Source of the DNA: Mermis nigrescens
Lineage: Eukaryota; Nematoda; Enoplea; Mermithida; Mermithidae
NCBI GenBank assembly: GCA_036768485.1
Contig: JAVLUZ010000273.1
Location: forward strand, 5,375,391 to 5,439,390
DNA length: 64,000 nucleotides
Direction of reading: 5' to 3'
In this document: positions 22,482 through 32,218 of the stretch, piece after piece
Layout: each line of letters starts with the position of its first letter
Numbering within the stretch: position 1 is the first letter of the stretch
The notes under the pieces: model-generated
The model's input: the letters and a program-made list of their open reading frames with translations, nothing else
Told to the model about the DNA's origin: nothing
Database searches by the model: none
Program-made: the position numbers and the translations under genes

Positions 22482-23045
22482 TGTAACTGCGAGAGTTACA
22501 CGGTAGGCGAACTCTGCCTTAGCAGTTCGCGATAGCCATAACATAGCCAATACTAGTAGCTATCTATGATAGTGCACTGTGGGCTATGCCTTCGGTCTTC
22601 CCATTATTTCCCCAAATTTTCAATAATAAAAAACATTTAGATACTTGTCCGGTAGCATAGAGTTAAGTGTATGATAATAGTAATTGTTTCATGCATACCG
22701 CTTGTGTAATCGAGAACTTTCGATCTGAGATAAAAGCTTATCAGTATTACGTTAATTTGATCTTTGTTTAATTTACTGTAATGGTCCTTGAGGCCAGTGT
22801 ACGTAACGTTGTAGTTTAGTCTGGCTTTTGGTTTTTTCGTTGGCCGGTTGTTCGACTGTATAATCTGTACATTATCGTTTTTCTTTTGCGTATTTTGTTG
22901 TCCGGCTATAGGCCGTGAATTCTACGTCGAATTAAAATAGAGAAAACCTACCCAGTGGTTTTTGGTTATACCGAGGGTTAGGTCGGCCACCATCCCTACG
23001 TCGAGGATTTCCACCCATCTAGTGGACTGATAGGTAAATTTCGTA
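22482..23045 (+). repeat. 3' LTR of the exonuclease-bearing element (end uncertain)
   Basis: It begins with the imperfect palindrome TGTAACTGCGAGAGTTACA directly after the polypurine tract. Its first about 180 bp are repeated in inverted orientation at 24421-24594. The right end is not defined because the 5' LTR is absent; I placed it before the foldback element. An AATAAAA near 22625 could act in RNA 3'-end formation. Confidence 0.6.
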
Positions 23046-23086
23046 TGATAGTTTATTTTATTCGGAAATCATAATTTATTTCTCAA

Positions 23087-24005
23087 GCCAAAAATTGATC
23101 AAAAATATTATTTAATTTTTAAGGATGATTGATCAGCGTAGAGCTCGTTGTTGTTGTTTTCATTGTTCAGCGTGCTACACAAATTAGGAACCAAAACATT
23201 TCTGATCAGGCACTGATTGGAAATAAGTTAAATAAACAACTTGAGCTTGAGAGAGGTCAACTGACCTCCGCGGCAAATACCGAGACTAGGTAGGCCTTAG
23301 GTCTTAGGGCGTAGCTGCTGAGATCACCCGGACAAGAAGCAGCCAGCAATATTAGGGCTGAGGGGATCGCGGTAGCTTGTGGGTCTGTAAGGGTCCAAAG
23401 ATCGAAAGCCATTCAGAGCCGTTGATCGGGGCCATCACTAAGTACAGACTTCAAGTACCTACGTACCTAGGCAACTTAGCGTAATGCATCCGCGTCCCAT
23501 GTCGATCTTTGTAGACATAAGGCGGCTTCACATTTACAAGTATAAATACCATGGGGATCCGCTCTATGTCTACAAAAATCAACATAGAAACGGATGTATG
23601 CATTCACCTTCGGATTTACTTAGGTACATAACTAGTTCTTAGCGTCGGTCCCAATCGCGTAGTCAAATAACAACTTCGATTCTCTGACCCTTGTAGACCT
23701 ACGCTTCGACTCCCCAGTCCCAATATTGCTGACCGCTTTTCGTCGGGAGTCTCAGCAGCTACGCCCCAAATTCTAACACTCGTACTACCTAAATCCCGGG
23801 ATGCTGCCAGGTCAGTTGACCTATCTCACCCCAGCTCAAGTTGATAAATTAACTTATTTTCTTAGTTTACACTTGTCTTGAAATGTTTTTGGTTCCTAAT
23901 GTAGGTAGCACAATGAACTTTAAATACAGCAACAACGAGCTCTCATCTGTTCAATCATCATAAATAATTAAATAAAGTTTTTGGCTAATTTTAGAGTTGA
24001 GAAAA
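23087..24005. mobile_element. Large inverted-repeat (foldback) element
   Basis: The left arm (about 23087-23540) is the diverged inverse of the right arm (about 23560-24005). Matching landmarks are GAGCTCGTTGTTGTTG with its complement, GGAACCAAAACATTTC with GAAATGTTTTTGGTTCC, and GTCTACAAAAATC with GATCTTTGTAGAC. A related half copy is at 42530-42930. No ORF of note. It lies between the two oppositely oriented LTR pieces. Confidence 0.7.
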
Positions 24006-24420
24006 GATTATTGAATTTTGAGCAAAATAAATATATAAAAGGTATTCACCATTCCATTCCATTATAAATAGAAGTCTTCGACGAAGTAAAGCCGACTAAT
24101 ATATTTACGAAAAATTCATGCACTGCCATATAATACAATAAACTCACTAACATTGACCAATTCATAAATGTCAAATTTACATGCCTCAATTGGCGTCCAT
24201 GGACGCTCACAAAAAATAGAACTGAACGATATTATAGGTTATGTAAAAACTAATATGGAACACGAACGTTGGCGTCCATCGACGCTCACAAAAATAGAAC
24301 TGAACGTAAAATGATACAATATACGCGTTTTACTAAAATGATCATAATAATGCAATGAAATCGTACATTCAATAACTCTTACAAAGCAAATTACTGATGT
24401 TAGCATATACGTAACTCTGG

Positions 24421-24594
24421 TTTACCGGACAAGTATCTAATAGAATTTTGTAATAAAAATTAGGGATAAAGTGGGAAGACTGAAGGCATAGCCCACAGTG
24501 CACTATCATAGATAGCTACTAGTATTGGCTATGTGAGTGGCTACCGCGAACTGCTAAGGCAAGTTCGCCAAACCGTGTAACTCTCGTAGTTACA
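24421..24594 (-). repeat. Inverted, diverged LTR fragment related to 22482
   Basis: Read on the minus strand it starts TGTAACTACGAGAGTTACA and follows the 22482 LTR for about 175 bp with scattered changes, then diverges. It is best read as part of a related solo LTR in opposite orientation. The neighbouring 24185-24310 holds two copies of GGCGTCCATSGACGCTCACA about 85 bp apart. Confidence 0.65.
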
Positions 24595-24596
24595 CT

Positions 24597-24700
24597 TATA
24601 GCATGGAGCATGTTATATCACGTCCTATTGTATAGCATGGGGTATGTCACATCACGTCCTATTGTATAGCATTGAGTATGTTGTATCACGTCCTATCTTA
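24597..24700. repeat. 34-bp tandem repeat, three copies
   Basis: Three copies of a 34-bp unit with TATAGCATGG at the start and ATCACGTCCTATTG at the end, each with a few substitutions. Confidence 0.8.
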
Positions 24701-25538
24701 TAGCGTCGGGTTCAACTTTGTACAATGTTCAACTTTGCCCTCATTGTAAACAAATACATTTGGATTTGTGTTTTCGAAAGCCGCATGTTTTGCTGCTTTC
24801 TTAGGAAAGCCGCATGTTCGCTGCTTTCGATTGCTTCGCATTAAATTTCCCGCGCGCTGGTTTACAAGGTCAAAAATTTTGACTTGGTGCAAGCTCTTTT
24901 CCAGTGATTAATCATGTTTATAAGTACCCGTACGTGATTTCCTTTCAGCCCGTCTCTACATGTTTTATGATGCCAGATCGTATATTTAAAGTAGCGAATA
25001 TGGAATCAGCGGTCCCAGAAACCCCAGGAGCCAAATTTTGGAAGCAACAGTCAATCTGTGCTTCTACAAAAAGACAAAAACCTAAATTTTACGCTATGCA
25101 TAGGGTACCTTTGGGCTCCCGTATCTCAGAAACCAATCCGTGAATTTTCATCAAATTCTACAGTAAGGTCAGTCATAAGATATCCAATAATTGGTGGAAA
25201 CTTCAAAGAAATTTATCCGCTGCGATTTGAGATATTTGATAAAATACACTTGTAAATCACGTTTTTCTTACGGCATCACATCAATTTACACTGTAGTGTA
25301 ATGTGGTTTACACCAGTCGATAGCGCATAAAAAGTTGATCTAGGGTGGCTTTAAAATTTTACCCTGCGGCAATTGCATAAGCGGCTAGAGCTACCAAAAC
25401 CTTTTACATAAATCCGTAGTTTCCGGGTTTCAGGAGTCCGATCGAGCCATTTCAATCAAAAAATTGTAATAAGCGCCCGAGAATACCCATTGAGTGAAAA
25501 TATAAGTATCAAAAAATTATTCAGTAAAAACTTTTTTG

Positions 25539-25592
<54 letters not shown>

Positions 25593-26849
25593 TTACACAC
25601 AACTCGAAATTAATATTATAGATAGCCGTCGTTAAGGTACGAAATGACATCTTTTCTCGAGAGTTGCCGTTAACGAAAACAATATTAATGTTGGGATATG
25701 ATATCGTGAAAATAACGTTAGTTTTTCTGTTTAATCCTATTTGACTACGTACTGCACGAGTTTGCTGATGAGGCTGCTGGCTGAGTGGGAGAGGGTATAA
25801 CAGACAGCATAGCCGATCCTCGGGTGTTCTCTTCTGCTCTCTAAATGTGATACCTACTAAATTGACTTCGATTCAGTATTGTAAGGTTTAATTGTGATCC
25901 TTACATTCTGGGTTAATTCGTCTAGTGGTATAAAGTTCGCTTATCAATCATTATCCTTGGAATATTACTATCAGAATTAACAATCATAAGACTAATAATA
26001 ATTATCGTACATGGGCGATGCACGTTTCAGCCCATGGCCCTTAATGCATAGTTTAACGCGAGCTAAATAATATTCTACTGTAATCACACGTATGCCACAT
26101 CGTAAGCTTATACTATGTAGCGGACCAGCATCGATCCTAAGCTACATATTAGTGGAAATCTCTTAGACTGAGCTATTTACTAGAGTGCGGGCAGTATTTA
26201 AGCAACAAATAGTAGGCGGAATTACGAGTATAGAAAATGTGCGGTATAACCTAGTAAGTAACCTAGCTTAGACAAATATATGAACGTAAAATAAGGCTCT
26301 TAATTGTGGAATGTATCGGCTTTGTTACAGTATCAACTGTGTTTAGCTTAATCCGATAGTGCGATTGTTCGGATACCGATCCTTCAGGGAATTTGATTTG
26401 CTGGACGAAATTCCATTTTTAAAATTTACATTTCGAATTAAAATTAAATAAAGTACATAGGATGTACATTTATGTATTTAGGTACAAAAATAGGTAAAGC
26501 AGGCCCAAAAATTAGCCCTTCATGTGCGAAATAGCGTTTTTTCGACATTTAATGTTGTCTAATTTTATTTAACATCGCTTTTGCCAGAACATTTTTTCGT
26601 TGGAAAATTCATTTCGTCTGCTAGACTGCTAGCTTCCTAGTTCTTAATGAGCTTTTCAAATAAAGTACATACGAGGTGCAAGCAAAGTAAAGACTTGGCC
26701 AAACTTGTAGCAGGATTAACAAAGTTGGTTTACTTTATATTAAGCACAAGTGAATGAACCCGTCTCAGTTTTTTTGCGCACTTCTTGAGAAACAAAGTTT
26801 CATTCGAATCTGTTAAGCCGTTCTCAATATATTCACAAGCAAAGCTAAA
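24701..26849. other. No gene seen; contains a (CA)n microsatellite
   Basis: AT-rich sequence with no recognisable coding domain. The only clear structure besides the microsatellite at 25542-25588 is a duplicated GAAAGCCGCATGTT motif near 24776 and 24806. Confidence 0.5.
25542..25588. repeat. (CA)n microsatellite
   Basis: An uninterrupted CA dinucleotide run of about 47 bp. Confidence 0.95.
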
Positions 26850-27423
26850 GGCCCAACCCGTAAATCCTACTAATGAAAAAGATAGGGAGAAAGAAAAAGC
26901 ATGATGAGCATAGGTAACCACACACGGAGCCTGGACCATGACAATCATTAGTAACAACACCCGGAGCCTGGGAGAAACGGGAGAAACGGCGGAATCGTGA
27001 TACGCATAGGTAACCACACCCGGAGTCCGGGAGAAACGGCGAAACCATGATAAGCATAGGTAACCAACCACACCCAGAGCCTGGGAGAAACGGGAGAAAC
27101 GGCGATACCATGATAAGCATAGGTAACCACACCGGGAGCCTGGGAGAATCGGGAGAAACGGCGAAACCATGATAAGTATAGGTAACCACACCCGGAGACT
27201 AGGAGAAACGGCGAAACCATGATAAGCATAAGTAACCAAACCCGGAGAAACGTTTCTCCCGGGAGAAACGTTTCTCCCACCGGGGAAAATTTTGATGGGA
27301 GAAACGTTTCTCCCGGGAGAAACGTTTCTCCCGGGAGAAACGTTTCTCCCTCCGGGGTAAATTTTGATGGGAGAAACGTTTCTCCCACCGGGGGAAACAC
27401 TAGTAGGATTTACGGGTTGGCTC
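26850..27423. mobile_element. TIR element with 8-bp duplication and GGGAGAAACGTTTCTCCC array
   Basis: The 8-bp flank AAGCTAAA occurs at 26842-26849 and again at 27424-27431, directly outside inverted termini GGCCCAACCCGTAAATCC and its near complement ending in GGGTTGGCTC. An 8-bp duplication fits hAT, P or Merlin superfamilies; the GG start resembles Merlin. Inside, the left two thirds hold about 60-70-bp tandem repeats (ATGATAAGCATAGGTAACC with CGGAGCCTGGGAGAAACG), and the right third holds several copies of the perfect 18-bp palindrome GGGAGAAACGTTTCTCCC. Open frames across it are by-products of the repeats. Confidence 0.75.
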
Positions 27424-27431
27424 AAGCTAAA

Positions 27432-29319
27432 TCACCTTCATCACGTTATTGAACTAGAATTGTCTTTACGATTCACCATTATGCTCAAATATCCTTAACA
27501 AATATACCAAAATTTAGCATTTTGTAATGATCTAAAAATTACAACTTATCGATTAATGGCCAAAATTTTTGCAGCACAACTTTCAAAGTCATTTAAGCTT
27601 CATATACCATAGAGTCAATTCTAGCTCGTAAGGTAGGCAAACGTGAAAGCAAAACAACCCGTAGATGCTTAAATTACTGCCCAAAGATCCCCTGGATTTA
27701 TAGCATTTGGCGCAGAATGTCGAAAATTTTGAAAAATTTATGCTTTGAATTAGATGAAAACTAGACTGAAAAGGCTGTTTCTGCTCTTGAAATCGTCAAT
27801 ACATATTCTCTGAACAAAAATACGGCTTCTGGACCGACAAAAAAGGAATCAAACGTTAGTGGCACAATATATGTAGAAGATTTTTAGCCTTTTTAAGCAC
27901 ACTTCCTCAATCCTTTAAAATTTTCGGCGCTTTGCGCCGTATTTTCCTAAAATTTCTTATATAGCTTTAGGCGCGCACTCTAAACTCTACGAAGGTGTCT
28001 TTGCATAAGTGCAAGAGCTTTTTATGCATAATTCATCAGACTGCTTTAAAAATCTCGGTGCTTGGCGCCGAATTTTTCTTAAAAGTGTCTAAACGTTTCA
28101 AAGCACTAGGCTTTTTAAAATTGCTGTTGCATTAGTGCAATATTTAGACGCATATTTCATCAAACATTCTTCTAAAATTTCGGCGCTAATCAATTAAACC
28201 TGACGATCTGATTATAGCCGCACACTCTAAGCACTACGAAATTATTGTTACATCATGCTGACTTGAATCAACGTTTGCCCCATCTAGTAGCAAGAAAATT
28301 CTGGCGGGTGCAAGATTTTTTTGAAGGTCGAAAAATGGCCTTAAAAATGGTGGTATGGCGATAAAAACACCATTTTTCGACGTTTCTCATCAAGCACTAT
28401 CCATTGGCATCAAAAAATTGCGGGAAAAACGAAACAAATTTTCAAAAATTCAATTCTGGGGGTATTTTGGTTTCTGGGAGGGGGGTGCGCATACCCCCAA
28501 ATCCCCCCCACGCCCAGGTGTGGGCTACAGTAAGCAAAACCAGACAATGTACTGTAATTGGGCAAATCAGCTCAGTGATGGCGAGTGGTTGGAATTCTTC
28601 CATTTTTAATGCACTAATACGTCCATATAAATTTAATTTAGACATTTTATCAGTGCTGGGACATACTACAGTAAGTGCGCTAAATTCCGAGGTTTTAAGG
28701 CATATTTCCGCCAAAATTTTCAAACATTTTCGGCGCTTCGGCTGCATTTTATTAAAAGTGTTTATTTCTGCTACAGGCCTGCGTTATAAACGCTGCGGAA
28801 TTGTCTTTGCCTTAGTGCATGCATAGGATGCTGAATTTTTAACTTTATGAAATTATTGTTGAAGTGACATAATATGCCGGATTAAAAGCTTTCTATGTAC
28901 ATTTCATTAAATGTTCCTTAAAATTTTCGGTGCTTCACGCTGTATTTTATTATTAAAATTGTCTATATGCTTTAGGTGCGCATTCTAAATGCTAAAAAGT
29001 ACGTAGTGTTTGCATTAGTGCAGTAGTATTATGAGCTTTTTAAACACAGCTCTATGAAATTGCTGCCGCAATGACGCAGTATGCAGGATTCTAAACTTTT
29101 AAAGCATTTCCCATCATATATTCTTTTAATTTTTGGCGCTACGTATTTGATTAAAATTGTCTATGTTGCTTAAGGCGCGGACTCTAAATACTACAAAGTT
29201 GTCTTTGCATGAGTGCAACAGGATTCTGAGCTTTTAAAGCGTACTTTATCATAGCTTCTTTAGTAAATCACGGTGTTTCGCACCGGATTTTCATTAGAAA
29301 TGTCTTCATTGTACGTACT
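27432..29319. repeat. Degenerate tandem array with GGCGCTTTGCGCC motif
   Basis: From about 27880 a loose unit of roughly 130-200 bp recurs: a CATTTCATCA-like start, TTTCGGCGCTTTGCGCCG, TAAAATTGTCTATATGC, GGCGCGCACTCTAAA and TTTGCATTAGTGCA. I count about seven degraded copies up to 29310, interrupted by R1 at about 28290. The palindromic GGCGC motif also appears alone near 36685 and 63855. 27432-27880 holds nothing I recognise. Confidence 0.55.
28290..28530 (+). repeat. Dispersed repeat R1, copy 2
   Basis: Contains AAAATGGCCTTAAAAATGGT, CACCATTTTTCGACG, the CACTATCCATTGGCATC block and the CCCCCCACGCCCAGGTGTGG end. It interrupts the degenerate array around it. Confidence 0.75.
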
Positions 29320-30234
29320 AATAGCAACATAGCCGTGCCTAGGGGGTGCGAACTGTGCGGCCGCACAGGGCCGCTAAAATTATGGGTCGCTAAAAAAGTT
29401 GTGGTGCATGCCGTATCGAATTCATTTTTTGGCGGCCCTCTTTTACATACGTTCAAAAGGATCGATTTTTCGACGTTCTAATGCAAACACAGTCAGTTAA
29501 AAATCTTTACTTGCATTTTTAAGAGAACGCTGACTGAGCTATACTTGTTCTCATTTTTCAGACATATTGTTGATTTTTCTGTTGCAATAATGTGTGTCCA
29601 GAAAATTGAGTTTGAAAAGGCTAAAATGTCAAAATATTCCGGCGCTTTGCACCGAGCCATAGATCAAATGGATTTAAAAGCTTGAATCAGCTGAAATAAT
29701 CTAGCACTTCACATCACTAGGAATTTAATGCACTATTTGTTCATTGAATGAAAGTGCGCATGCTTGTTGAGCATAAAACTAAAAGTGCGAAAAATATTGT
29801 GTAGCAGTTTGTCTATTCTTTGCTTTGTTTGTCTTTCTTTACAAGGACACAATCCTATTTTAAATGGAAGAAATGGCCAAATTTTCTTATGTTTTTGTGC
29901 ATTTTCTGTTTTCTGAACTGCATCTTCTTAATAAGAAGGCCACGAATGGGCCTGAAAAGGGTAAGAACAAAAATTTCGATTTATACATTTTTCTATATCT
30001 TATTGGCAGCGACCCGTTGCTACGCTATGTAATTAGAAGAGGTCAAAAAACGCATTTCAGCTCAGAAGTTTTGTGCATGTAAGAGTTCATCAATTTTAAG
30101 TGTTTTTGGGCTCCATTCAGGACCGAAATTCGGCCGTTTTTGCGAAAATTTTAACATTATTATTTGACATTAAAATGCTTTTTTACAAAATTTTTAGGGA
30201 CTCTGTCCCGGACCCCGCAGGGAACGCTTGACCG

Positions 30235-30385
30235 CGCTACCTAAGACCCCCGCAGCACATGTGGGCAGCAACAATATACCGGGAGGTGGGTAGGTGCAAG
30301 GTTTTTAGAGGTCAAAAAATGGTCTTAAAAATGATAGTATGGCTAAGAAATACCGTTTTCAAGGTTTCTCATTGAGCACTACCCA
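30235..30385 (+). repeat. Dispersed repeat R1, partial copy inside the hAT element
   Basis: Contains GTGGGCAGCAACAATATACC, GGTCAAAAAATGGTC and a diverged GAGCACTACCCA block, then passes directly into the transposase remnant. The last third of R1 is absent. Confidence 0.65.
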
Positions 30386-30817
30386 CGAATACCAGCTTTA
30401 AAAATATGGGAAGATGATGAATTGCTCAAGTCATGCACACAGTTAGCTGCGTTTCTGGATGATCTTGATGGACCAGACATGTACACAGAGCTAAAAGTTC
30501 TTGCTCGATCAAATCCAAATGAATTAACTTCGCCACTAGCTACTCTTAAATATCTATCAAATGGCTTCCAGGATGTTTTACCAAACCTTATAATTTATTT
30601 CAGAATTCTACTTACAATACCTATTGCTGTGGCCTCAGCAGAACGTTCCTTCTCGGAACTGAAAATAATAAAAACATATTTGCGGTCAACTATGACTGAT
30701 TCTCGTCTAAGTGCACTAGCGATTATTTCAATTGAAAATGATTTATCATCTTCGTTAGATTTTTTGCAATTGATTGACCAGTTTGCCGCTCAGAGAGCTA
30801 GGCAAGTTATTTTGTAA
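30386..30817 (+). pseudogene. hAT transposase remnant, C-terminal dimerisation domain
   Basis: The frame is open from about 30390 to the stop at 30815-30817 with no convincing ATG; about 130 residues remain. It carries the conserved hAT C-terminal pattern: IPIAVASAERSFSELKIIKT followed by LRSTM and SRLSALAI. The DDE catalytic residues and any BED zinc finger are absent, so it is inactive. It lies in plus orientation inside the element at 29328-31071. Confidence 0.88.
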
Positions 30818-31079
30818 TAAAGCACGTCATCATTTATGAAATAGGTAAATTATTTGAGAAAAAACATACGATACCTAACCTACTAAAAATAATGTAGCAC
30901 AATATTTTGTTAGTAAATTTACAGTAAGATGCTAACTGCGATTATATAGGTACATATGTAGAGGAAATACATAAGTGATAATTATGATGCATACAATACC
31001 AGTTTTAAAAATTATGGGGGCCGCCAAAATAAGTTTCGCCCAGGGCCGCTTAACCTCTAAGCACGGCCCTGAATAGCAA

Positions 31080-31863
31080 ACTTCACCTCGTCGCAGTTCA
31101 ACAACCACCGGCTGTAGAAAAGTTTGAAAATCAAATTCGTTATTCTGACGTACGGAGAACATGAAAAAAAGTTTTCATCCGCAACGCTCTGGGCGGAAAA
31201 AGCTTGACAGAATAAGGTTTTTTCGCTCTATATTCTTTACATTAAACAGTTTCTTGCTTTACAATCAATATTTTTTGGAAAAAATAAAAATGTCCCTCTA
31301 GGTTTTAATTGTATATATTTTAAAACCAACCAGACTGAACAGAATGCAAATGTAAGTTAGGTAACCCTCTCTACAGGGTACAGCAAAACATCGTATACTT
31401 TACATACTTTTGCAACAACCATTGATGTAAAGAAATTTTAAAGCCAGATTCGTAATCCACAAACCAAGGGCAACATTTAAAAAGAATTGGTCCTCCGCAA
31501 ATCATGTGAATTTTCATTTTACACACTCATTAATAACTCGGTATTGAGTGTAAACAATTAAAAAAGGGCAAGTTTTATTTTTTTATTGTATATCTTTTAA
31601 AAAAACCGCACCTCCCAGCTATGTGCCGTTGTTGCTATGGGGGAGGACATAAAATTCGCACTCGCTGTGATAAACATACATATAAGAAAAAGGATAGCCA
31701 ATTAGGAAGGAAAATACTTTATGGCATTATTGTGAAACGCACAGTTACAGTTATGTAGATAGTTTATGCAAGATAAGCATATGATGAGTGCTAATAAATG
31801 TACAAATCGCAAATACATAGCTATCTAAAAAATATTGCGATTTGTCATTTCGAACATCACTCA
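31080..31863. other. No gene seen; 3' flank of the BPI-like gene
   Basis: AT-rich. On the minus strand this follows the stop codon of the BPI-like gene, so its 3' UTR should be here. AATAAA-like signals occur on the minus strand near 31575-31585, but I cannot choose one. Confidence 0.4.
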
Positions 31864-32218
31864 TTATAGTCGAAGACCCCTGTACTTATTATAGATCGTA
31901 GAAGATAAAATTTCTCGTATGATCTTCTTAAAATAATCAGGATGCAGGGCAAAATCGGTTTCAAGACGAAACTTGCGGTCAAGAATACGTAATGTGGTGT
32001 AATCTAATCTAAGCCAAGCAAGAGACGGAAGTGGCAGGCCCTTCTTTAGAATATCATCGAGTAACTTTTCGGCAACAGGTGGAACAATAACTCCTAATTG
32101 ATCTAATTTTTCCTGATCAATCGAACCAACTGCACTTTCAAGCAAGCGGCCGTCAAATTTAACGATTTTAACAGTCCCGTTAAGCTTGGTATTGTTTCCA
32201 TTTTCAACGAGCCATGGT
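31864..32218 (-). CDS. BPI/LBP family protein, last coding exon
   Basis: The minus-strand exon begins after an acceptor (AAAATTTTGCAG, next base 32218) and ends at TAA (31864-31866), giving about 117 residues. The C-terminal barrel signature is clear: a basic strand (NGTVKIVKFDGRLLES), an IVPPVAEKLL helix, KKGLPLPSLAWLRLDY and a terminal strand DRKFRLETDFAL. The GLPLP pattern is characteristic of BPI/LBP/PLTP/CETP C-termini. The first base completes an Arg codon begun by the exon ending at 35623, so both phase and homology agree. Family members bind lipids such as lipopolysaccharide or phospholipids in a hydrophobic pocket and are usually secreted. Confidence 0.88.

Larger units (their letters stand above)
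29328..31071 (+). mobile_element. hAT transposon, internally deleted, with perfect 8-bp TSD
   Basis: AATAGCAA occurs at 29320-29327 and 31072-31079, directly outside inverted termini CATAGCCGTGCCTAGGGG and GCACGGCCCTG (complement CAGGGCCGTGC). A subterminal GCGGCC...AGGGCCGC block is shared. An 8-bp duplication plus a C-terminal hAT dimerisation domain inside make the superfamily secure. It is about 1.74 kb, shorter than an autonomous hAT; the catalytic part is missing, and an R1 fragment lies at 30235-30385. Confidence 0.88.

Noticed and set aside
22482..24594. A single 2.1-kb DNA transposon with 175-bp TIRs
   Set aside because: The left copy directly follows a polypurine tract and starts TGTAAC like an LTR; two LTRs in opposite orientation explain it better.
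25456..25650. Minus-strand frame with a Cys-Val run
   Set aside because: The (CA)n microsatellite translated; not a gene.
26730..27425. 231-codon minus-strand frame with repeated GRNVSP-like units
   Set aside because: It is produced by the GGGAGAAACG palindrome array and the 60-70-bp tandem repeat inside a transposon; no independent coding signal.
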